NCBI GenBank assembly: GCA_944323695.1
Contig: CALUTI010000001.1
Location: 62,001 to 126,000, forward strand
DNA from: Candidatus Gastranaerophilales bacterium
Lineage (GTDB): Bacteria > Cyanobacteriota > Vampirovibrionia > Gastranaerophilales > Gastranaerophilaceae
DNA length: 64,000 bases
Direction of reading: 5' to 3'
The translations under genes were made by a program, and so were the position numbers. Positions 8,625 through 19,198 of this stretch are shown here, in pieces. Every line of letters starts with the position of its first letter. Position 1 is the first letter of the stretch. A model generated the notes under the pieces. It had not been told where the DNA came from. It did no database searches and was given only the letters and a program-made list of their open reading frames with translations.

Positions 8625-11473
8625 GTTTCACCTACACTTACATCAATAATCAACGGAACAGACAAAGGCTGATTTAATTCCATTGCTTCACGAACGATTT
8701 TTTGTACAATATCAAGTTCATCTTTGTATGCCTCTAAAACAAGTTCGTCATGAACCTGAATAATCAATTTAGATTTAAGGTTATTTGCACACATTTTTTT
8801 ATCAAGGTCAACCATTGCCAACTTTATTAAATCTGCCGCAGTTCCCTGCATAGGATGATTTATTGCAGCGCGTTTGGCAAAATCACGGACAAGACCGTTT
8901 GAACTGTTTAATTCACTGGATAAATATCGTTTCCGCCCGAAAATAGTTTCAACATAACCCTGCTCACCTACCTTTTTCACCATTTCTTCCATATATTTTT
9001 TAACCTTCGGATAGGTTGCAAAATATCTGTTGATGAAATTTTCCGCATCAGTAACTTCTATATTTAAGGCTTTTGCAAGTCCGTATTTACTTTGCCCGTA
9101 CACAATACCGAAATTTACAGCTTTTGCTTTATATCTCATTTCTTTTGTAACTTTTTCCAATGGAACATCAAAAACTTTTGATGCAGTAATTTTGTGGACA
9201 TCCTCACCGGACTTAAAAGCCTCAATTAAGTGTTCATCACCCGAAACATGAGCAAGAAGTCTCAATTCAATCTGGGAATAATCAGCAGACATTATCAGAG
9301 CATTTTTTCTGTCACCCGGAATAAAAGCTTTTCTAATTTTATTTCCTTCTTCAGTCCTGACAGGAATATTTTGCAAATTTGGTCTTGAAGACGATAACCT
9401 TCCCGTAGCTGTTGTGGTCTGATTATATGTAGTATGAATTCTGCCATCTACAGGACTAATCAACTCCGGCAACGCATCCGTATATGTTGATTTCAACTTG
9501 GCATATTTTCTTGATTCCAAAATAAGTTTTGCGATTTCGTGTTCCTGCGCGAGTTCTTCCAGGACTTCTGCGCTTGTTGAATACTTTGTTTTTGAGCGTT
9601 TTTTTAAAGGCTTTATCTGTAATTTATCAAATAAAATTTCCGAAACCTGCTTGGGCGATGCAACATTAAAAGCTTCACCGGCAATTTTATAAATCTTGAA
9701 TTCAACTGACCTCAATAAATCAGCCATGGTTTTAGATAACTGATTCAAATAAGCAACATCTACTGAAATTCCTTCATATTCCATATTAGCAAGCACTACT
9801 GCAAGCGGAACTTCAATTTCATAAAGGATTTTTAATTCCTTCTCATCAAGTTTGTTTATCCAAAATTTAGTTAATTCAAAGATTGTTGCAATAATATCGG
9901 ACACAAATTCAACTGCATTTTCAATTGAAGCATTAAGGATTGTAGTATTTGTCTTTGCATCCCTTGAAATCGGAGCGATATCACTCATAACATGTTCAAC
10001 ATTTTCTATTGCCTGAATATCCAATGAATGTGTTCGGCTTGAATCTCTCACATAACTGGCAAGCAAAGTATCAAAAATTATCCCTTTTACATTAATCCCG
10101 AAAGTAAGTAAAAAATTATGCTCAACTTTAGCATCATGAGTAATTTTTTTAATACTTTCATCTTCAAATAACGGCTTTAATATAGAAAGAACATCTTCCA
10201 GATTTAATTGATTTTCAATATAGTGACCTATCGGAATATAAAAAGTCTTTGTAATATTACCACTATCTTCAAATTTCACCCTGTCATCAGCCGCAAAATT
10301 ATCATTATAACCTAAGGCAATCCCATATAATTTCCCGCTGACAGCGCTTTTAATTTCACCTTCTGTTCTAAATGCAATAATCTTTTTTGTTTTGAGAATT
10401 TCAACAAGCTCAAGCAAATCAGCAGTATCCGTTATTAATTTTGAATCAAAATCAATACTTATTTTGTTAATTTCAGCTTTTACAACTTCAGCAAACAACC
10501 CGAGCTGCTTTTGACCGGACTGCGGCATAAACATTTCTGACGCTGTTTCATGACGCAATCCAATTTTAGCGTCTTTATCAAATGATGAAAGAATTGAATC
10601 GATATTTTTCAAAAAGCTGAAAAACTGTAATTTCTTAAGAAAAGCCGTGACTTTTGCCAAATCCGGCAGCTCGATTTTTGTACTTGAAAAATCAAAATCA
10701 ATATCCAAATCTCTTACAATAGTTGCCAGAAAATAGCTTAATTTTGCGACTTCTACACCTGAACAAAAACAAGTTTTAATATTTTTTTCTTCAATATTTT
10801 CGCAATTATCAATAATATTTTGCAAATGTCCATATCTGCTAAGCAGCTTTACAGCACTTTTATCCCCAATACCTTTTATACCCGGAATATTATCTGAGGC
10901 ATCTCCGCGTAAAGCCTTATAATCCACAACCTGATCAGGATAAACCCCGAGTTTTTCATGAACTTTTTCCCAATCGTATTCTTTAAGTTCGCCCTTTGAC
11001 GGTATTATAACTTTAACGCAACCCTCTTTATCCACAAGTTGAAATGAATCCTGATCACCGGTTAATATTAAAACTTTATGCCCTGCTTCACAAGCCTGTC
11101 TGGAAATTGTACCTATAACATCATCAGCTTCATACCCGGGTTTAGTATAAATAGGAATATTAAAAGCATCCAGTCCCTCATATATCAAATCCATTTGAAC
11201 ACGCATTGTATCAGGCATTGCTTCACGGTTTGCCTTATACTCGGGATATTTTTTTACACGAAAAGTATCATGGCTCACATCAAAAGCAACACATATAGCA
11301 TCAGGTTTTAGCGTTTTATTTTTTAAAAGATCAAACACAGCCTTGAAAAAACCGAAAACAGCCCAAGTCGGAGTACCGCTTGACGTTTTCATATTTGTTC
11401 GTTCAAGCGCGAAAAACTGTCTGAACGCCAAAGCATGACCGTCTATCAGTATTAAAGTTTTTTGATTTTCCAT
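8612..11473 (-). CDS. polA: DNA polymerase I
   Basis: 953 residues. An N-terminal 5'-3' exonuclease domain (LIDGHALAFRQFFAL, YEADDVIGTI, GDASDNIPGIKGIG), a central 3'-5' exonuclease-like domain and a C-terminal polymerase domain (SADYSQIELRLLAHVSGDEH, RYKAKAVNFGIVYG, QVHDELVLEA) are all visible. The enzyme fills gaps and removes RNA primers. In the central domain the DEDD residues look lost: FRTEGE where active enzymes have FDTE, and HDAKVEHN where HNLKYD is usual, so proofreading is probably absent. It lies 19 bases downstream of clpX on the same strand. Confidence 0.97.
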   Translation of the reverse strand: MENQKTLILIDGHALAFRQFFALERTNMKTSSGTPTWAVFGFFKAVFDLLKNKTLKPDAICVAFDVSHDTFRVKKYPEYKANREAMPDTMRVQMDLIYEGLDAFNIPIYTKPGYEADDVIGTISRQACEAGHKVLILTGDQDSFQLVDKEGCVKVIIPSKGELKEYDWEKVHEKLGVYPDQVVDYKALRGDASDNIPGIKGIGDKSAVKLLSRYGHLQNIIDNCENIEEKNIKTCFCSGVEVAKLSYFLATIVRDLDIDFDFSSTKIELPDLAKVTAFLKKLQFFSFLKNIDSILSSFDKDAKIGLRHETASEMFMPQSGQKQLGLFAEVVKAEINKISIDFDSKLITDTADLLELVEILKTKKIIAFRTEGEIKSAVSGKLYGIALGYNDNFAADDRVKFEDSGNITKTFYIPIGHYIENQLNLEDVLSILKPLFEDESIKKITHDAKVEHNFLLTFGINVKGIIFDTLLASYVRDSSRTHSLDIQAIENVEHVMSDIAPISRDAKTNTTILNASIENAVEFVSDIIATIFELTKFWINKLDEKELKILYEIEVPLAVVLANMEYEGISVDVAYLNQLSKTMADLLRSVEFKIYKIAGEAFNVASPKQVSEILFDKLQIKPLKKRSKTKYSTSAEVLEELAQEHEIAKLILESRKYAKLKSTYTDALPELISPVDGRIHTTYNQTTTATGRLSSSRPNLQNIPVRTEEGNKIRKAFIPGDRKNALIMSADYSQIELRLLAHVSGDEHLIEAFKSGEDVHKITASKVFDVPLEKVTKEMRYKAKAVNFGIVYGQSKYGLAKALNIEVTDAENFINRYFATYPKVKKYMEEMVKKVGEQGYVETIFGRKRYLSSELNSSNGLVRDFAKRAAINHPMQGTAADLIKLAMVDLDKKMCANNLKSKLIIQVHDELVLEAYKDELDIVQKIVREAMELNQPLSVPLIIDVSVGETWQE

Positions 11474-11492
11474 ACACTATCCCTTCGGAAAA

Positions 11493-12803
11493 TTAAGCTA
11501 TGATTTCTTCTGTGCCGTCATTTCTTTTTGTCGGCAGAGGAATTAATTCCGCAGAATTTCTGTTTTTCACAGCATCAGCCGTAACAACATATTTATCCAT
11601 ATTTTCTTTTGTCGGAACATCATACATAACATCAAGCATAATTTCTTCAACAATGGAACGAAGTGCGCGTGCTCCGGTTTTACGCTTCATAGCTTCCTGA
11701 GCAATCAAATCAATTGCTTCAGGTTCAAATTCAAGATCTACGCCGTCCATTTTCAACAAGCACTGATACTGCTTAACAATAGCGTTTTTAGGCTCTGTTA
11801 AAATCATCTTCAATGTTTTTTCATTCAACTGGTCTAACACGGCATAGGTCGGAATACGACCTATAAATTCAGGTATTAAACCGAATTTCAACAAATCTTC
11901 AGGCTGTAATTTTTTGAGTAATTTGTTGGCATTAGCCTCTTTTTCAGCCTGAGACATAGGAGCTTTAGCACCAAAGCCTACGGTATTACCTTCACCGGCT
12001 CTACGTTCGACAATTTTTTCCAAACCAACAAACGCACCGCCCACAATAAATAATATATTGCTTGTATCAATTTCAATGAATTCCTGATGAGGATGTTTTC
12101 TGCCGCCCTGAGGAGGAACATGCGCAACAGTACCTTCAATCATTTTTAACAATGCCTGCTGAACACCTTCACCTGATACATCACGTGTAATTGATGTATT
12201 TTCTGATTTACGGGAAATCTTATCGATTTCATCAATGTAAATAATACCGCGTTCAGCTTTTGAAGCGTCGAATTCAGCATTTTGATATAATCTTAAAAGA
12301 ATATTTTCAACGTCATCACCGACATATCCGGCTTCAGTAAGCGTTGTTGCATCAGCTACCGCAAACGGCACATCAAGCATTTTGGCAAGAGTTTGAGCCA
12401 AAAGGGTTTTACCGGAACCTGTAGGACCGACAAGGAGAATGTTTGATTTTTGAATTTCAACATCATCTTTTGAGTGTGCACTCTTGTTGTGCTTAAGACG
12501 TTTATAATGATTGTAAACAGCGACAGACAAAACCTTTTTAGCCTCATCTTGACCTACAATATACTGGTCAAGATATTCTTTAATTTCATGAGGTTTCGGT
12601 ATCGGTTTTTCAGCAACAACATCTTCTCCGTTGGCGTTTTCTTTGTCTTTTGACTCAAAAAACTCCTCGTCCAAAATCTCGTTGCAAAGTTCAACACATT
12701 CATCGCAGATATATACTTCAGGACCCGCAATTAATTTTTTTACCTGATCCTGTGATTTCCCGCAAAATGAACATTTTAGTCTGCTGTCGTCATGTTTTGG
12801 CAT
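11493..12803 (-). CDS. clpX: ATP-dependent Clp protease ATP-binding subunit ClpX
   Basis: 436 residues. The N-terminal zinc-binding domain has Cys11, Cys14, Cys33 and Cys36. The AAA+ core has Walker A GPTGSGKT, Walker B IIYIDEID, the pore loop GYVGDDVEN and sensor 2 [11 protein letters not shown]. ClpX unfolds tagged proteins and feeds them into ClpP. It is the last gene of a tig-clpP-clpX run with gaps of 22 and 37 bases. GGAG lies upstream of the ATG. Confidence 0.98.
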   Translation of the reverse strand: MPKHDDSRLKCSFCGKSQDQVKKLIAGPEVYICDECVELCNEILDEEFFESKDKENANGEDVVAEKPIPKPHEIKEYLDQYIVGQDEAKKVLSVAVYNHYKRLKHNKSAHSKDDVEIQKSNILLVGPTGSGKTLLAQTLAKMLDVPFAVADATTLTEAGYVGDDVENILLRLYQNAEFDASKAERGIIYIDEIDKISRKSENTSITRDVSGEGVQQALLKMIEGTVAHVPPQGGRKHPHQEFIEIDTSNILFIVGGAFVGLEKIVERRAGEGNTVGFGAKAPMSQAEKEANANKLLKKLQPEDLLKFGLIPEFIGRIPTYAVLDQLNEKTLKMILTEPKNAIVKQYQCLLKMDGVDLEFEPEAIDLIAQEAMKRKTGARALRSIVEEIMLDVMYDVPTKENMDKYVVTADAVKNRNSAELIPLPTKRNDGTEEIIA

Positions 12804-12825
12804 TATTTATATTCTCCAAAAATTA

Positions 12826-13419
12826 TTAACCTTTAACTACGTCTCTGGAAACTACTTTATCAATCATACCGTATTCAAGAGCTTCCTGAGGAGTCATGAT
12901 ATAATCACGATCTGTATCTTTTTCTATTTTTTTCAAAGATTGACCGGTGTTATTTGCAAGAATTTCATTCAAGCTTTTCTTAATTCTTATAATTTCAGCT
13001 GCCTGAATTTCAATATCGGTAGCCTGACCTTGCGCACCGCCTAAAGGCTGGTGAATCAAAACTCTTGAATGGGGCAGTGCCATTCTCTTGCCTTTAGTAC
13101 CTGCAGCAAGTAAAAACGCCCCCATAGAAGCAGCCTGTCCCAAACAAATTGTTGAAACATCTGCTCTGATGTGCTGCATTGTATCATAAATTGCGAAGCC
13201 TGCAGTAACGCTTCCGCCCGGACTGTTTATGTATAACATAATATCTTTTTCAGGGTTTTCACTGTCCAATAACAACATTTGAGCAACAACCAAATTAGCG
13301 ACCATATCGTCAATCGGTGTTCCCAAAAATATAATTCTCTCTCTTAAAAGTCTTGAGAATATATCAAAGGAGCGTTCTCCGCGACTTGATTGTTCAATTA
13401 CCACAGGTACAAAACTCAT
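12826..13419 (-). CDS. clpP: ATP-dependent Clp protease proteolytic subunit ClpP (copy in tig-clpX operon)
   Basis: 197 residues. The catalytic Ser98 is in [11 protein letters not shown] and His123 in [24 protein letters not shown]-type sequence near the C-terminus carries the Asp. It forms the peptidase barrel that works with ClpX. AGGAAA precedes the ATG. The window holds a second, similar clpP at 58665 that is not linked to a Clp ATPase. Confidence 0.97.
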   Translation of the reverse strand: MSFVPVVIEQSSRGERSFDIFSRLLRERIIFLGTPIDDMVANLVVAQMLLLDSENPEKDIMLYINSPGGSVTAGFAIYDTMQHIRADVSTICLGQAASMGAFLLAAGTKGKRMALPHSRVLIHQPLGGAQGQATDIEIQAAEIIRIKKSLNEILANNTGQSLKKIEKDTDRDYIMTPQEALEYGMIDKVVSRDVVKG

Positions 13420-13456
13420 GATTTAATTTCCTTTCTATACTATTATAACTTTTAAT

Positions 13457-14782
13457 TTATTTTGATTCAACCTTTTGTTTTTTAGGTGCAACAATTTCAA
13501 CAATATTGTTTGCTACAAGAAAATCTCTAACCTTGTCATTCAATGCCTGCTGTGAAATTGAGCCTAACATTTCAGGATTTTGCCCGATTTGTTTTAAAAC
13601 ATCCTGCTGCTGCAAGCCGTACATAGCTGACAACTGAGCAAATTTTTGTTCCAAATCTTTAGGTTCAAGCTTAATATTTTCAGCTTTTGCAATTTTGTCT
13701 ATTACAAGAGAATTTTTAATTCTTTTAACTGCATCTTCTTTTAAAGTTTCTTCCAAATGGTCAACACCGCCTTGAGATTTTACAAGAGCTTCCCAATCAA
13801 TGCCTTGATAAGCAAGTCTTTGCTTATAATCGGCTTTTAAAGATTCAACTTCTCTTGCAATCATTGCTTCAGGGATATCGACTTTTGCAGCGTCGATAAC
13901 AGTTTTAAACAATTCATTTTCAGTATTTTGTTTATTAGTTCTTTCTCTTTGGGCTTCAAGATATTTTTTAACATCTTCTTTTAAATCATCAACCGTTTTA
14001 AAAGGACCAACTTTTTGAGCAAATTCATCATTCAACTCAGGCAAAATTCTTTCTTTAATTTCGTGGATTTTAATTTTGAAAACAGCCGGCTGACCTTTTA
14101 ATTTTTCATCATGATATTCTTCCGGGAAAGTAACATTAATTTCAAATTCATCATTAACGCTTTTTCCTACGATTTGTTCCGCAAAGCCTGGGATAAAGTT
14201 TGAGTGTCCCAAATCCAACGGGTAATTTTTACCTTCGCCGCCAACAATTTTTTCGCCGTTTACAAAACCTTCAAAATCAATTACGGCAGTATCCGTATCA
14301 TTTGCAGGTCTGTCAACAACCAATTCCAAAGTAGCATGCTGATTCAAAAGATTTTCAATGGATTTTTGTTCAGCATCATCTGCTATAGGAGAATCTTCAA
14401 CTTTTAAATTCAAACCTTTATAATCACCCAGAGTAACTTCCGGACGTGTTTCAACTCTAACATTTACAGTTAAATCTTTTCCAACCTCAAAATCGTAAGA
14501 GGTAATTGAAGGCTGGGTAATAACGTCAAGCTTATTTTCTTCAATTGCTTTAGAAATTGTTCTCGGCATCAAGCTTTCAATAGCTTCAATTTTAATTCTT
14601 TCTGTTCCTACGTGTTTTTCAACAATAGCACGAGGGGCTTTGCCTTTTCTGAAACCATCTATATTAACATATTGTGAAATTTTTGCAGCAGCCTTATTAT
14701 AAGCATCAGCAGCTTCTTTTGCAGGGATCACAATATCCAAATCAACCACATTATCTTTTCCATTTTTCAAAGTAACTTTCAT
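13457..14782 (-). CDS. tig: Trigger factor
   Basis: 441 residues, normal length. The N-terminal ribosome-binding domain has the signature GFRKGKAPRAIVEKHVG (residues 40-57), the middle FKBP-type domain reads FEGFVNGEKIVGGEG and FPEEYHDEKLKGQPAVF, and the C-terminal part is the long helical chaperone arm. It is a ribosome-bound folding helper for nascent chains. First gene of the tig-clpP-clpX operon. Confidence 0.97.
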   Translation of the reverse strand: MKVTLKNGKDNVVDLDIVIPAKEAADAYNKAAAKISQYVNIDGFRKGKAPRAIVEKHVGTERIKIEAIESLMPRTISKAIEENKLDVITQPSITSYDFEVGKDLTVNVRVETRPEVTLGDYKGLNLKVEDSPIADDAEQKSIENLLNQHATLELVVDRPANDTDTAVIDFEGFVNGEKIVGGEGKNYPLDLGHSNFIPGFAEQIVGKSVNDEFEINVTFPEEYHDEKLKGQPAVFKIKIHEIKERILPELNDEFAQKVGPFKTVDDLKEDVKKYLEAQRERTNKQNTENELFKTVIDAAKVDIPEAMIAREVESLKADYKQRLAYQGIDWEALVKSQGGVDHLEETLKEDAVKRIKNSLVIDKIAKAENIKLEPKDLEQKFAQLSAMYGLQQQDVLKQIGQNPEMLGSISQQALNDKVRDFLVANNIVEIVAPKKQKVESK

Positions 14783-14920
14783 CTGTCTCTTTCCTTTTTA
14801 ATAACTACATCTTTAGAAATTATACATCAAAAAAGATTATGTGCAAGTCATTCAAAGGGATGAAATATAATATTTTCAGGGTTAAAAATACTATAAAAGT
14901 GCATGCCTGCAATTTTATGA

Positions 14921-14936
14921 TACAATAGACGATATG
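14921..14936 (+). promoter_or_regulatory. Extended -10 box for leaderless acyltransferase gene
   Basis: TGATACAAT with TACAAT at 14921-14926, then AGACGAT, then ATG at 14934. No ribosome-binding site can be seen before the ATG. Confidence 0.55.
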
Positions 14937-15605
14937 GTTAGGTTAATTAACAACGAAAATATAGACAAAATAGCGACTATTGTTTACAGAACTCTAAGGA
15001 TTCAGGAGTTTTTTACACACATAATTGAGATAAACAATCCTTTGATTAAGCCATGTATATATGCAATGTGGCACGAAAACCAATTTTGCATACACGGGAT
15101 TGAAGATAAAGCGCACCTGAATGTTTTGATAAGCAACTCGGCAGATGGTGAAATAATCGCCAGAACAGTCGAAAAATGGGGTTTTAAAGTTGTTCGGGGA
15201 TCTTCTGCACGTAAGGGTTGTGTTACTTCCACAATGCAGCTAATCACAAGATTAAAAGAAGGCGAATGCGCAGCCTTAATGGTGGATGGTCCAAGAGGGC
15301 CGTTACATAAAGTTAAAGGCGGTGCAATTAAGCTGGCAAAAGAAACAGGCGCGCCAATAGTTCCAATGCACTGGTATTCGCCCGAAAAAACTTTTATATC
15401 TTTACCCTCATGGGATAAAATGAAAACCCCTCTGGGGCTTTGTCATATAATAAACATCTATGGTGATCCTATCTATGTCAACCCGGAAGATGACGAGGCG
15501 GAAGTTGCGCAGAGAGTAAAAGCCTCTTTTGAAGATATTGAAAAACGTGCACCTGAAGAATTCCAAAAGGCAAAAAAACTTAAATTATGGAAGAAAAGAA
15601 AATAA
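14934..15605 (+). CDS. DUF374-type lysophospholipid acyltransferase
   Basis: 223 residues. IYAMWHENQF carries the His of the acyltransferase-like active site, SADGEIIARTVEKWGF and VRGSSARKG follow, and MVDGPRGPLHKVKGGAIKLA is the conserved middle block of the DUF374 family, related to LPLAT/LpxL-type acyltransferases. Likely role: acylation in lipid A or phospholipid synthesis at the inner membrane. The 19-base overlap with the downstream amidase gene suggests an operon of three genes ending in the PBP4-type gene. Confidence 0.8.
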   Translation: MVRLINNENIDKIATIVYRTLRIQEFFTHIIEINNPLIKPCIYAMWHENQFCIHGIEDKAHLNVLISNSADGEIIARTVEKWGFKVVRGSSARKGCVTSTMQLITRLKEGECAALMVDGPRGPLHKVKGGAIKLAKETGAPIVPMHWYSPEKTFISLPSWDKMKTPLGLCHIINIYGDPIYVNPEDDEAEVAQRVKASFEDIEKRAPEEFQKAKKLKLWKKRK

Positions 15606-16399
15606 AAATTTCCGCGGTACAGATGTGCGCCGCAATCGGGGATAAAAAATCAAACTTTGAAAAAATTGCAAGTCTGGCATCAACAATTCAAGACACTGAC
15701 GTTATAGTTTTACCGGAGGTTTGGACTGTAGGTTGGTCTTGTGAGGACTTTTTATCAAGCGCGGAATATATTAAAAATTCAGAAACTATTGAATTTTTAA
15801 AAGAACTTGCAAAACAAAAAAATGCAAATATCATAGGCGGAAGCTTTATCCAAAAAGTTGATGACACAATATGCTTTAATACCTGTCCCGTTATTGACAG
15901 AAAAGGGAATTTACTGGCCTTATACAATAAAAATCATCTTTATTCATATTACGGCTGCTGCGAAGGTAAATATATAACCCCCGGTGATAATGCAGTAATG
16001 GTAAATCTCGACGGGGTAAATTTCGGGCTTACTATCTGCTATGACATACGTTTTCCGGAAATTTACAGAAAATACAGACAATCAGGTGCCGATATTTTTA
16101 TAAATTGTGCAGCCTGGGCATCAACCAAACCTATGCAATGGGAGATGATGACCCGCTCAAGAGCAATCGAAAACCAAACATTTATGATTGCAGTAAACCA
16201 ATACGGTCCTATGAAAAATAACGAAACAAATCTTGGACATTCAAGAATTATTGATTATAATGGATATATACTTTCGGAAATTTTATCCGGAGAAGGAGTA
16301 ATTCAATCTGAATTAAATCTTACGCAAATGTATAAATTCAGGGAAAAGTGTACTATATTAAACGACATCAAAAAGTCTTATGAGGTAAAAACCGTATGA
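15587..16399 (+). CDS. Nitrilase-superfamily amidohydrolase (omega-amidase-like)
   Basis: 270 residues. The Glu-Lys-Cys triad is visible as Glu44 (LPEVW), Lys115 (YNKNHLY) and Cys151 (GLTICYDIRFPE). The sequence around the Cys is typical of Nit2/omega-amidase-like enzymes, which hydrolyse alpha-ketoglutaramate and similar short amides. Cytoplasmic, no signal peptide. It starts inside the end of the acyltransferase gene and its TGA overlaps the next ATG (ATGA). The exact substrate is not determined by sequence. Confidence 0.85.
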   Translation: MEEKKIKISAVQMCAAIGDKKSNFEKIASLASTIQDTDVIVLPEVWTVGWSCEDFLSSAEYIKNSETIEFLKELAKQKNANIIGGSFIQKVDDTICFNTCPVIDRKGNLLALYNKNHLYSYYGCCEGKYITPGDNAVMVNLDGVNFGLTICYDIRFPEIYRKYRQSGADIFINCAAWASTKPMQWEMMTRSRAIENQTFMIAVNQYGPMKNNETNLGHSRIIDYNGYILSEILSGEGVIQSELNLTQMYKFREKCTILNDIKKSYEVKTV

Positions 16400-17736
16400 A
16401 AAAATTCATAAATCTTTTATTTGCAATATGTTTAACCGTAACAACCGCAAATGCAGCCGGCATAGACAAAGCAATTTCGGATTCAACAATAAATAAAGGC
16501 GCTGTATCAATTTCCGTTAAAGATATCGAAACCGGCAAAACTTTATATGAACTTAACAGCGATAAACCCGTAACACCGGCATCTACACTAAAAGCAATTA
16601 CACTTGCTTCCGTTTTAAATGAGCTCGGCAAGGATTATGTTTTTTCAACGGAACTTTATAAAAATACAAACAACGAATTAATCTTGAAACTCGGAGCTGA
16701 CCCTTTTTTGAAAGCACGTGATTTAAGAGGGCTTTTAAAAACCGCAAAAGAAAAAAATATTACAGAGCCTAAAGCTTTTTACATAGATGATACAATTCTT
16801 GACAAAACCGATTGGGGTGAAGGATGGCAGTGGGACGATGATTTAAACCCATTGATGCCTAAATTCAGCGCCTACAATATTGACAATAATCTGCTTAAAA
16901 TAACAGTGGAACCCACGGCTAAAGATGCTCCGGCACAGATAAAAATGGACGTTTTTTATCCGACAACGTTTGTAAATCTGGTTACAACCGGGACAACAAA
17001 TGATATAAAAATAAGCAGAAATAATTATATTGCGCCGGATGTTTTGAATATTGAAGGCACGGTTGTAAGACGTGAACAGCGTGAAATTCCTATCAACCAC
17101 CTAAAAAGATACTTCATATTGAGACTTGAAGATGCAATTCGCGCGGAAAAAATTGAATACTACGGGGATTTTAAAAACATTAAACTCCCGAGACAAAATG
17201 TCTATGAAGTCGCAAAAATTACAAACCCAATGGAAAAGGCTATTGATGCAATCATGAAGGACAGCAATAATATGGCTGCGGAAACTGTATTCAAAATAGC
17301 CGGCGGTCACTATTCAAATGCTTCCGGCAGTGCTGAAGATGGTGTCAAAATGCTTATGAATTATTGTAAAAAACTCGGTGTCAATACTGAAAAGATAAGG
17401 ATTGTTGACGGAAGCGGAGTTTCTAAAAACAATCTTGTAACTGCTGACTTTATGACATCATTTTTGATTGCACAATATAAAAATGATCCGACATACAAAG
17501 AACTATTTCCTTCAGCAGGCGAAGGGACCTTGAAAAACAGAATGCTTTATTTTGGTCATTACCTTAAAGCAAAAACCGGAACACACTGTGATGTAAGCTC
17601 CATTATGGGATTTTTAACAACCGCAAACGGAAAAGTTGTAGCATTCGATATTATGGTCAACGACCCGAGAGCAAAGACTTCCGACAAAAAAATGCTTGAA
17701 GAATATATTTTAAGAGCTATACATACATCCTATTAA
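16396..17736 (+). CDS. dacB: D-alanyl-D-alanine carboxypeptidase/endopeptidase (PBP4 family)
   Basis: 446 residues. The signal peptide ends near TANA-AG. The penicillin-binding triad is present: SxxK as S63TLK, an SNN motif near residue 290, and KTG in AKTGTHCDV near residue 394. The long insertion between SxxK and SNN is typical of PBP4/DacB. It trims or cuts peptidoglycan cross-links in the periplasm. Its last 4 bases overlap the end of the converging pilin-like gene B. Confidence 0.92.
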   Translation: MKKFINLLFAICLTVTTANAAGIDKAISDSTINKGAVSISVKDIETGKTLYELNSDKPVTPASTLKAITLASVLNELGKDYVFSTELYKNTNNELILKLGADPFLKARDLRGLLKTAKEKNITEPKAFYIDDTILDKTDWGEGWQWDDDLNPLMPKFSAYNIDNNLLKITVEPTAKDAPAQIKMDVFYPTTFVNLVTTGTTNDIKISRNNYIAPDVLNIEGTVVRREQREIPINHLKRYFILRLEDAIRAEKIEYYGDFKNIKLPRQNVYEVAKITNPMEKAIDAIMKDSNNMAAETVFKIAGGHYSNASGSAEDGVKMLMNYCKKLGVNTEKIRIVDGSGVSKNNLVTADFMTSFLIAQYKNDPTYKELFPSAGEGTLKNRMLYFGHYLKAKTGTHCDVSSIMGFLTTANGKVVAFDIMVNDPRAKTSDKKMLEEYILRAIHTSY

Positions 17737-19066
17737 AATATTTTAATAGGTTCTTTAACTATCATCCTGCAATCATGGTAATCCTTTTTGCACAGATCAT
17801 ATTGAACTTTGTCCCCGCAATATTTCTCACTTTTTATATAACCCGTTGCACATGCCGCGCTTCTAAAATTCGTATCTGTCATCAGTAATTTCACCTCGCG
17901 TGTCTCGCCGCTATAACTGTCATATATTACATTGACGCTCAAATTCTCTTTTGTATTTCCGCCGGACGGGGTTTCTTCATTGTAGGCTGGTAATACTTTT
18001 CCGGAGCCTAACAAATAAAACGGAAATACATCTTCCCATAATTCCCCCGCTCCTGAATCACCATTTACGTCTATATATATAACAAATCCCGTTCTGTCAT
18101 CATCCGATTCCGCGTCAGATAATTCTTCTATATATTCGTAATCTGAGCCGATATATAATTTTAATCCGTTTAAAAGAACAATATTTGGTGTAACCTCTGC
18201 GAAATTTCCCGATGTTGCAGCACTTTGAATAATATCGTCGGATATAGTGCAATCATATGACTTTATATTGTACCAATCTTTAATTTTTTCGCATATAGAG
18301 GGCTGTGTTGATAATTTACAAATAAATTGACGCACTTCAGGATCATTCTCAACTATATGTGAACCATTATTATAAGTATCTAAATAAACATATACAATAT
18401 TTGTAGTAGGAAGCTCCCAATACCCATAGGCTACTTTATCAAAATGTTGCTCCGGTGTCTGATTAAAAGGAATAACTGGCGGCATGAAAGCTATCAAAGA
18501 TTGCCTCAAAACAGGAGCACTAGAAATATGTAAATACAAATAATAGGGCACATTAAGATTAAAACCGGCCGCATTCACTTTTTCTTCATCCAATACATAT
18601 TTCCCTGAGCTTTCATCAAACTTATAAAAATATGGAAAAAAATCGTCAGTAAAATCCGCCAATGTCGGCAAAGCCTTATTACAAGCTTTGTATGCTCCCA
18701 GCCAGTAATCAGGATAAATAGTATTATTGCAACTATTCTCAAAACATTCCCCGGCTGCAATCGGTTCAGGATAAAAAGCTTTACTATAACGTCTGCCATT
18801 TACTTCTATAGCATAATCCTCAGGAAGTGTAGCTTTAACTTCAGGCAATACATTCGCGGATATATCCTTCATTAACGAATAACCCATATAATAGGAGTTA
18901 TAATCTACCTTCTTCATCTTGCTTAATGTTATCGGCAGGGTTACGATTACTACAATCGTTATTACTATTAATGTTATAGTCAATTCGCCCAGCGTAAACC
19001 CTTGTCTTATGCGGTTAAGAGTGTCGCCCCCCCCCGAGGTCCGCGTCTATAGTTGTGCTCTTTCAT
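17733..19066 (-). CDS. Prepilin-like protein B, phase-OFF (G9 tract)
   Basis: The ATG at 19066 has AAAGGAG upstream and a good promoter. The first 10 codons run into a pure 9-G tract (19035-19027), after which the frame ends at a TAA after 19 codons. With one more G the frame gives a 23-residue leader ending IRQG, then FTLGELTITLIVIT and the rest of the protein. As assembled, the open frame only restarts at 18983. The tail CKKDYHDCRMIVKEPIKIF and the DVNGDSGAGELWEDVFPFYL block are shared with A and C; the middle differs. Best read as a phase-variable minor pilin in the OFF state; a homopolymer sequencing error is the alternative. Confidence 0.8.
19027..19035 (-). repeat. G9 homopolymer near the start of gene B
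   Basis: Nine C on the + strand (G on the coding strand), 31 bases after the ATG. Ten would put the start in frame with the pilin body. Confidence 0.9.
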
Positions 19067-19084
19067 ACTAACTCCTTTTTATTA

Positions 19085-19113
19085 ATTATATCAGATTTAA
19101 TAATATTGGACAA
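19085..19113 (-). promoter_or_regulatory. Promoter of prepilin-like gene B
   Basis: Minus strand: TTGTCC (19113-19108), 17 bases, TATAAT (19090-19085). The spacer end ATTAAATCTGA and the -10 box are also present before gene C, so the two genes share a duplicated promoter. Confidence 0.75.
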
Positions 19114-19198
19114 GCAAAACTTTCCAATATTTAATTTAGTAGTTAAAATATTTTTACAATTAGTAAATCTTACAATCTTATGCTAAACTAAAAATAAT

